The translations under genes were made by a program, and so were the position numbers. A DNA stretch of 8,011 bases from assembly GCA_023475715.1 (NCBI GenBank), contig JAMCVO010000002.1, forward strand, positions 1-8,011. Direction: 5' to 3'. Positions 5,690-8,011 of the stretch are shown here, one piece after another (the stretch's first letter is position 1; each line of letters opens with the position of its first letter). Source of the DNA: Actinomycetota bacterium (lineage in GTDB: Bacteria > Actinomycetota > Humimicrobiia > Humimicrobiales > Humimicrobiaceae). Under the pieces are notes generated by a model. The model did no database searches. It had not been told where the DNA came from and was given only the letters and a program-made list of their open reading frames with translations.

Positions 5690-6592
5690 TCAAAAGAATT
5701 TTCTTTGAATTTTTATCAGATTTTTCTTTAGGAAACTATTTGTATTTTTTATTTTTTCATTAGCAAGCCAGAAAGAAATCTCTTTATAGCTTTTCTTTGT
5801 TTCCCGGCTCAATTCATTTAGTAAATTATCATTTTCATATTCCTTAAAGCCTTGAATTTCCCAAATTTTGGCAAAAATAATAAGATGATAAAAAGCCATG
5901 AGCATAGACAACATTAGACCGTGAAAACCATCCTTATAACCTTCCCTTGCGAAAAAACGGCTCATAAATTCTTTTAGCGGGAAACGTATTATATCCAGTT
6001 TATTAAATTTATAGTCGCCTTCTAAAAGATTTTCTACCTCATTTGGCGCATAAATAGAGATTTGTTTATTTAAAAATTGCGTTATTGTTTCATAATTATA
6101 ATGAGCGATGGGGTAACTTAAATTTTTAGTTGCGCCTTCCAAGAGTACCATCTCATGAACATGTTTTTCTGGAAACCTCCCCTTGTGTTTTTTAAAAAGC
6201 CTTAACTGATAATCTGGGTACCATCCTGTATGCTTTATCCACTTACCAAAAATGATATTTTTTCTTGGTATCCAATAACCATTAAATAAGTCTTCTCTGT
6301 TTCCTAAACTTTCTATTTCTTTTTTAAGGTCTTCGCTGATTCTTTCATCTGCATCAAGAGATAATATCCAATCATTTTTTGCTTTTGTAAAACCAAAATT
6401 TTTATTGATATTTAGCATTTTATTATTAGGTCTTATAAATACTTTTGATGTATATTTATGTGCAATTTCCGAAGTACTGTCCTCTGAAGAATTATCAACG
6501 AAGATTATCTCATCTACCCATTTGACTGATTCTAAGCAATCTTTTATTTTTTTCTCTTCATTATACGCAGATATTACAGCTGATATTTTCAT
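5690..6592 (-). CDS. WaaE/KdtX-like family 2 glycosyltransferase with C-terminal extension
   Basis: This is a complete 300-residue GT2 enzyme. It opens with KISAVISAYNEE, has EIIFVDNSSEDST at 28-40 as the nucleotide-binding loop and LDADERIS at 79-86 as the DxD-like metal site. GWYPDYQLRLFKK at 123-135, KHVHE at 143-147 and AHYNY at 163-167 are family acceptor-side motifs. GYKDGFHGLMLSM at 218-230 and FAKIWE at 240-245 match the usual C-terminal end of WaaE-like enzymes. Beyond that, about 55 extra residues form a mixed-charge tail that ends very basic (KKNLIKIQRKFF), perhaps a membrane-surface contact. It is likely to act at the inner face of the membrane on a lipid-linked glycan. The start is 21 bases after the flippase stop, in a very A/T-rich spacer with no Shine-Dalgarno sequence. 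The stop TGA is 3 bases before the anchored-protein start. It is a paralogue of the enzyme at 3320-4072, but keeps the usual VDN signature that copy lacks. Confidence 0.9.
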   Translation of the reverse strand: MKISAVISAYNEEKKIKDCLESVKWVDEIIFVDNSSEDSTSEIAHKYTSKVFIRPNNKMLNINKNFGFTKAKNDWILSLDADERISEDLKKEIESLGNREDLFNGYWIPRKNIIFGKWIKHTGWYPDYQLRLFKKHKGRFPEKHVHEMVLLEGATKNLSYPIAHYNYETITQFLNKQISIYAPNEVENLLEGDYKFNKLDIIRFPLKEFMSRFFAREGYKDGFHGLMLSMLMAFYHLIIFAKIWEIQGFKEYENDNLLNELSRETKKSYKEISFWLANEKIKNTNSFLKKNLIKIQRKFF

Positions 6593-6613
6593 ATTTATAA
6601 ATTATATAACTTA

Positions 6614-8011
6614 TTAACTGGAAGATACTATAGATATATTTTCTTGATCCTTCGTAAATATCCTTTTAATATCTTGTGTGATTTGTCTTTTCGCCCATAG
6701 GAAAAATATCAAAAAATATACTCCTATGCCAATTAATATTATCAAAATTAAAGTAAATAAATTATTTACAAAAATTTTTGCTCCAAAATAAACTATAATG
6801 CCCATAATTAATGAGCTTATAAACGGTTTATAAATACTTTTTAAGAAATGGAAATTAACAACTTTTTTAACTAAATAAATTGTAATAAATATTGTCAACG
6901 TTACAATAAACGACGCAATTGCTACACCATTATAGTTATATATATATATTAATAATGGGGTCAAAATCCATATTAAAGCTGTCCATAATACCATTAATTT
7001 TAATGTTGTTTTCACTTTTCCCGTTGCATCTAGCACATTTATTAAAATTGCAGAGAGAGATGAAATCAATGCGTTGAGAGAAAAAAATGTAAGACTTATT
7101 ATCGCCGGCTCCCATTTATTATGCCATTTAGGAAAATATGCAATAAGATAAGGAGCAGAGATAATTATTCCCAAAATAATTGGGCACATGATACTGCTTA
7201 CAAAAAATAATGATTTTTCAATTGCTATTTTTAGAAATTTTGTATCATGTTGAATTCTTGAATAAGTAGAAAACGTAACCTTCATTACATTATCAACAAC
7301 GGTACGATAAGCGAAAAACGCATTTCTTTGTCCAAAGCCAATATATCCAAGTTCGTTAAACGTAAGCACTTTAGCAAGAAAAATTGTTAAAAAATCATCC
7401 TTTAATGTAGCTAGAACATTCTTTCCTTGAAATTGAATGCCATACTTTAAATGCCTCAAGGAGCTCTTATCAACACCGAGGCTAATCTTCCATGGTGAAA
7501 CGTAATAGTAAATTGGTATACCTACAAGCGCAGATATAAGAAATGCCCAAGTATAACTAACTAAACCTTGATTGGTTATTAAAAGAATAATAAGTAGTAA
7601 ATTAAAAGCTAATGACTCAGCTATTTGTGGTAAAACTAATTTATGAAATTTAATTTGTCTTTCCAATTGAATGGAAGGAATAACCTTAAATGAAGAAAGG
7701 AAAATTGAGAAAACAAGAACAAGTAATAACCAACTTGAATCTTCAGTTAACTTAAAATATGAAGATATTAGGCCTTTCGTAAGAAATACTATTAATAATA
7801 TAGAAAAGGTAAGAACTGTCTGGATAGTAAAGTATGTCTTTGCTTCTTCTTTTGTTAATTCACCCTTCTTTTGTATTAATGCTGCGCCAAGACCAAAATC
7901 CGTAAAAAAACTAATAATGCGCTGAATAGCGATAACGGCAACATAGACTCCAAACTCATCAGGGCTAAGGTAGGTAAAAATTACTAAGGAAGCAATGATT
8001 ACCACAGAAAT
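6614..8011 (-). CDS. Wzx/WzxC-type oligosaccharide flippase (MOP superfamily), 5' end cut by window edge
   Basis: The visible 465 codons encode a multi-pass membrane protein with about 12 hydrophobic segments. Counting from the first visible codon, YLSPDEFG lies at 14-21 and FTDFGLGAALIQKK at 36-49. YSRIQHD lies at 250-256 and LDATGK at 327-332. These match the Wzx/WzxC branch of polysaccharide exporters, which flip undecaprenyl-diphosphate-linked oligosaccharides to the outer face. The first possible start inside the window is GTG at 8005, but the frame continues upstream through TCT and ATT to the edge. Relatives have about 20-25 residues before LSPEDFG-like sequence, including the first part of helix 1, so the true start is almost certainly outside the window. 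The C-terminus (KRIFTKDQENISIVSSS) is soluble. The flippase is the first visible gene of the row, followed after 21 bases by a GT2 gene. The exported glycan is unknown. Confidence 0.88.
   Translation of the reverse strand: MSVVIIASLVIFTYLSPDEFGVYVAVIAIQRIISFFTDFGLGAALIQKKGELTKEEAKTYFTIQTVLTFSILLIVFLTKGLISSYFKLTEDSSWLLLVLVFSIFLSSFKVIPSIQLERQIKFHKLVLPQIAESLAFNLLLIILLITNQGLVSYTWAFLISALVGIPIYYYVSPWKISLGVDKSSLRHLKYGIQFQGKNVLATLKDDFLTIFLAKVLTFNELGYIGFGQRNAFFAYRTVVDNVMKVTFSTYSRIQHDTKFLKIAIEKSLFFVSSIMCPIILGIIISAPYLIAYFPKWHNKWEPAIISLTFFSLNALISSLSAILINVLDATGKVKTTLKLMVLWTALIWILTPLLIYIYNYNGVAIASFIVTLTIFITIYLVKKVVNFHFLKSIYKPFISSLIMGIIVYFGAKIFVNNLFTLILIILIGIGVYFLIFFLWAKRQITQDIKRIFTKDQENISIVSSS

Noticed and set aside
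6593..6613. TATAAT (6606-6601, minus strand) upstream of the GT2 gene as an internal promoter
   Set aside because: There is no matching -35 element, the spacer is almost pure A/T so the match is expected by chance, and the transcript would be practically leaderless.
6405..6617. 70-codon open frame on the plus strand
   Set aside because: It is antisense to the GT2 catalytic region of the gene at 5690-6592, with no independent support.
7671..7925. 84-codon open frame on the plus strand
   Set aside because: It is antisense to the conserved FTDFGLG part of the flippase.
8003..8005. GTG at 8005 as the flippase start
   Set aside because: The frame continues upstream to the window edge, and relatives have about 20 more residues before the YLSPDEFG motif, so the start must lie outside.
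1..8011. CRISPR array, tRNA or rRNA genes, insertion sequence or alternative (UGA = Gly) code
   Set aside because: No spaced repeats, tRNA-like folds or transposase motifs were seen on reading, and TGA serves as the stop of two genes with no in-frame TGA inside any gene.

Overview
The window is a strictly one-directional block of eight genes, all read from right to left on the minus strand, with no credible gene on the plus strand and no gene-free stretch longer than a few tens of bases. The base composition is strongly A/T-rich. The code looks standard: TGA ends two of the genes and no gene has an internal TGA. The protein families point to a bacterium of the Patescibacteria/CPR type, perhaps Microgenomates-like. 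They include compact GT-C membrane glycosyltransferases, two WaaE-like GT2 enzymes, a WbbL/RfbF-like GT2 enzyme, a YfhO-like protein and a short surface-anchored protein of unknown function. This assignment is an inference from gene content and style, not from a marker gene.

In order of transcription the layout is: (1) a Wzx/WzxC-type oligosaccharide flippase, cut at its 5' end by the right window edge; (2) a WaaE-like GT2 glycosyltransferase; (3) a single-pass membrane protein with a Ser/Thr/Pro stalk and an apparently beta-rich outer domain, function unknown; (4) a rhamnosyltransferase-like GT2 enzyme carrying an in-frame 3x7-bp tandem repeat; (5) a second WaaE-like GT2 enzyme; (6) a GT39/ArnT-like membrane glycosyltransferase; (7) a shorter PMT/GT39-like membrane glycosyltransferase with an HPPMG motif; (8) a YfhO-like membrane glycosyltransferase, cut at its 3' end by the left window edge. 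Spacings are 21, 3, 1, 2, -31 (overlap), 27 and 7 bases, so this is almost certainly one operon. Its promoter and terminator lie outside the window.

The likely joint role is building, exporting and decorating a cell-surface glycan or glycoprotein. The three cytoplasmic GT2 enzymes would extend a lipid-linked sugar chain, the flippase would move it across the membrane, and three GT-C-fold enzymes would add sugars from polyprenyl-phosphate donors on the outer face. The anchored protein in the middle is the least explained part: it could be an acceptor, a glycan-binding partner or a structural surface protein. No initiating phosphoglycosyltransferase, Wzy polymerase, ligase or nucleotide-sugar synthesis gene is visible, so the pathway is incomplete here. 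Both end genes run past the window edge, and the flippase frame stays open beyond its first GTG.
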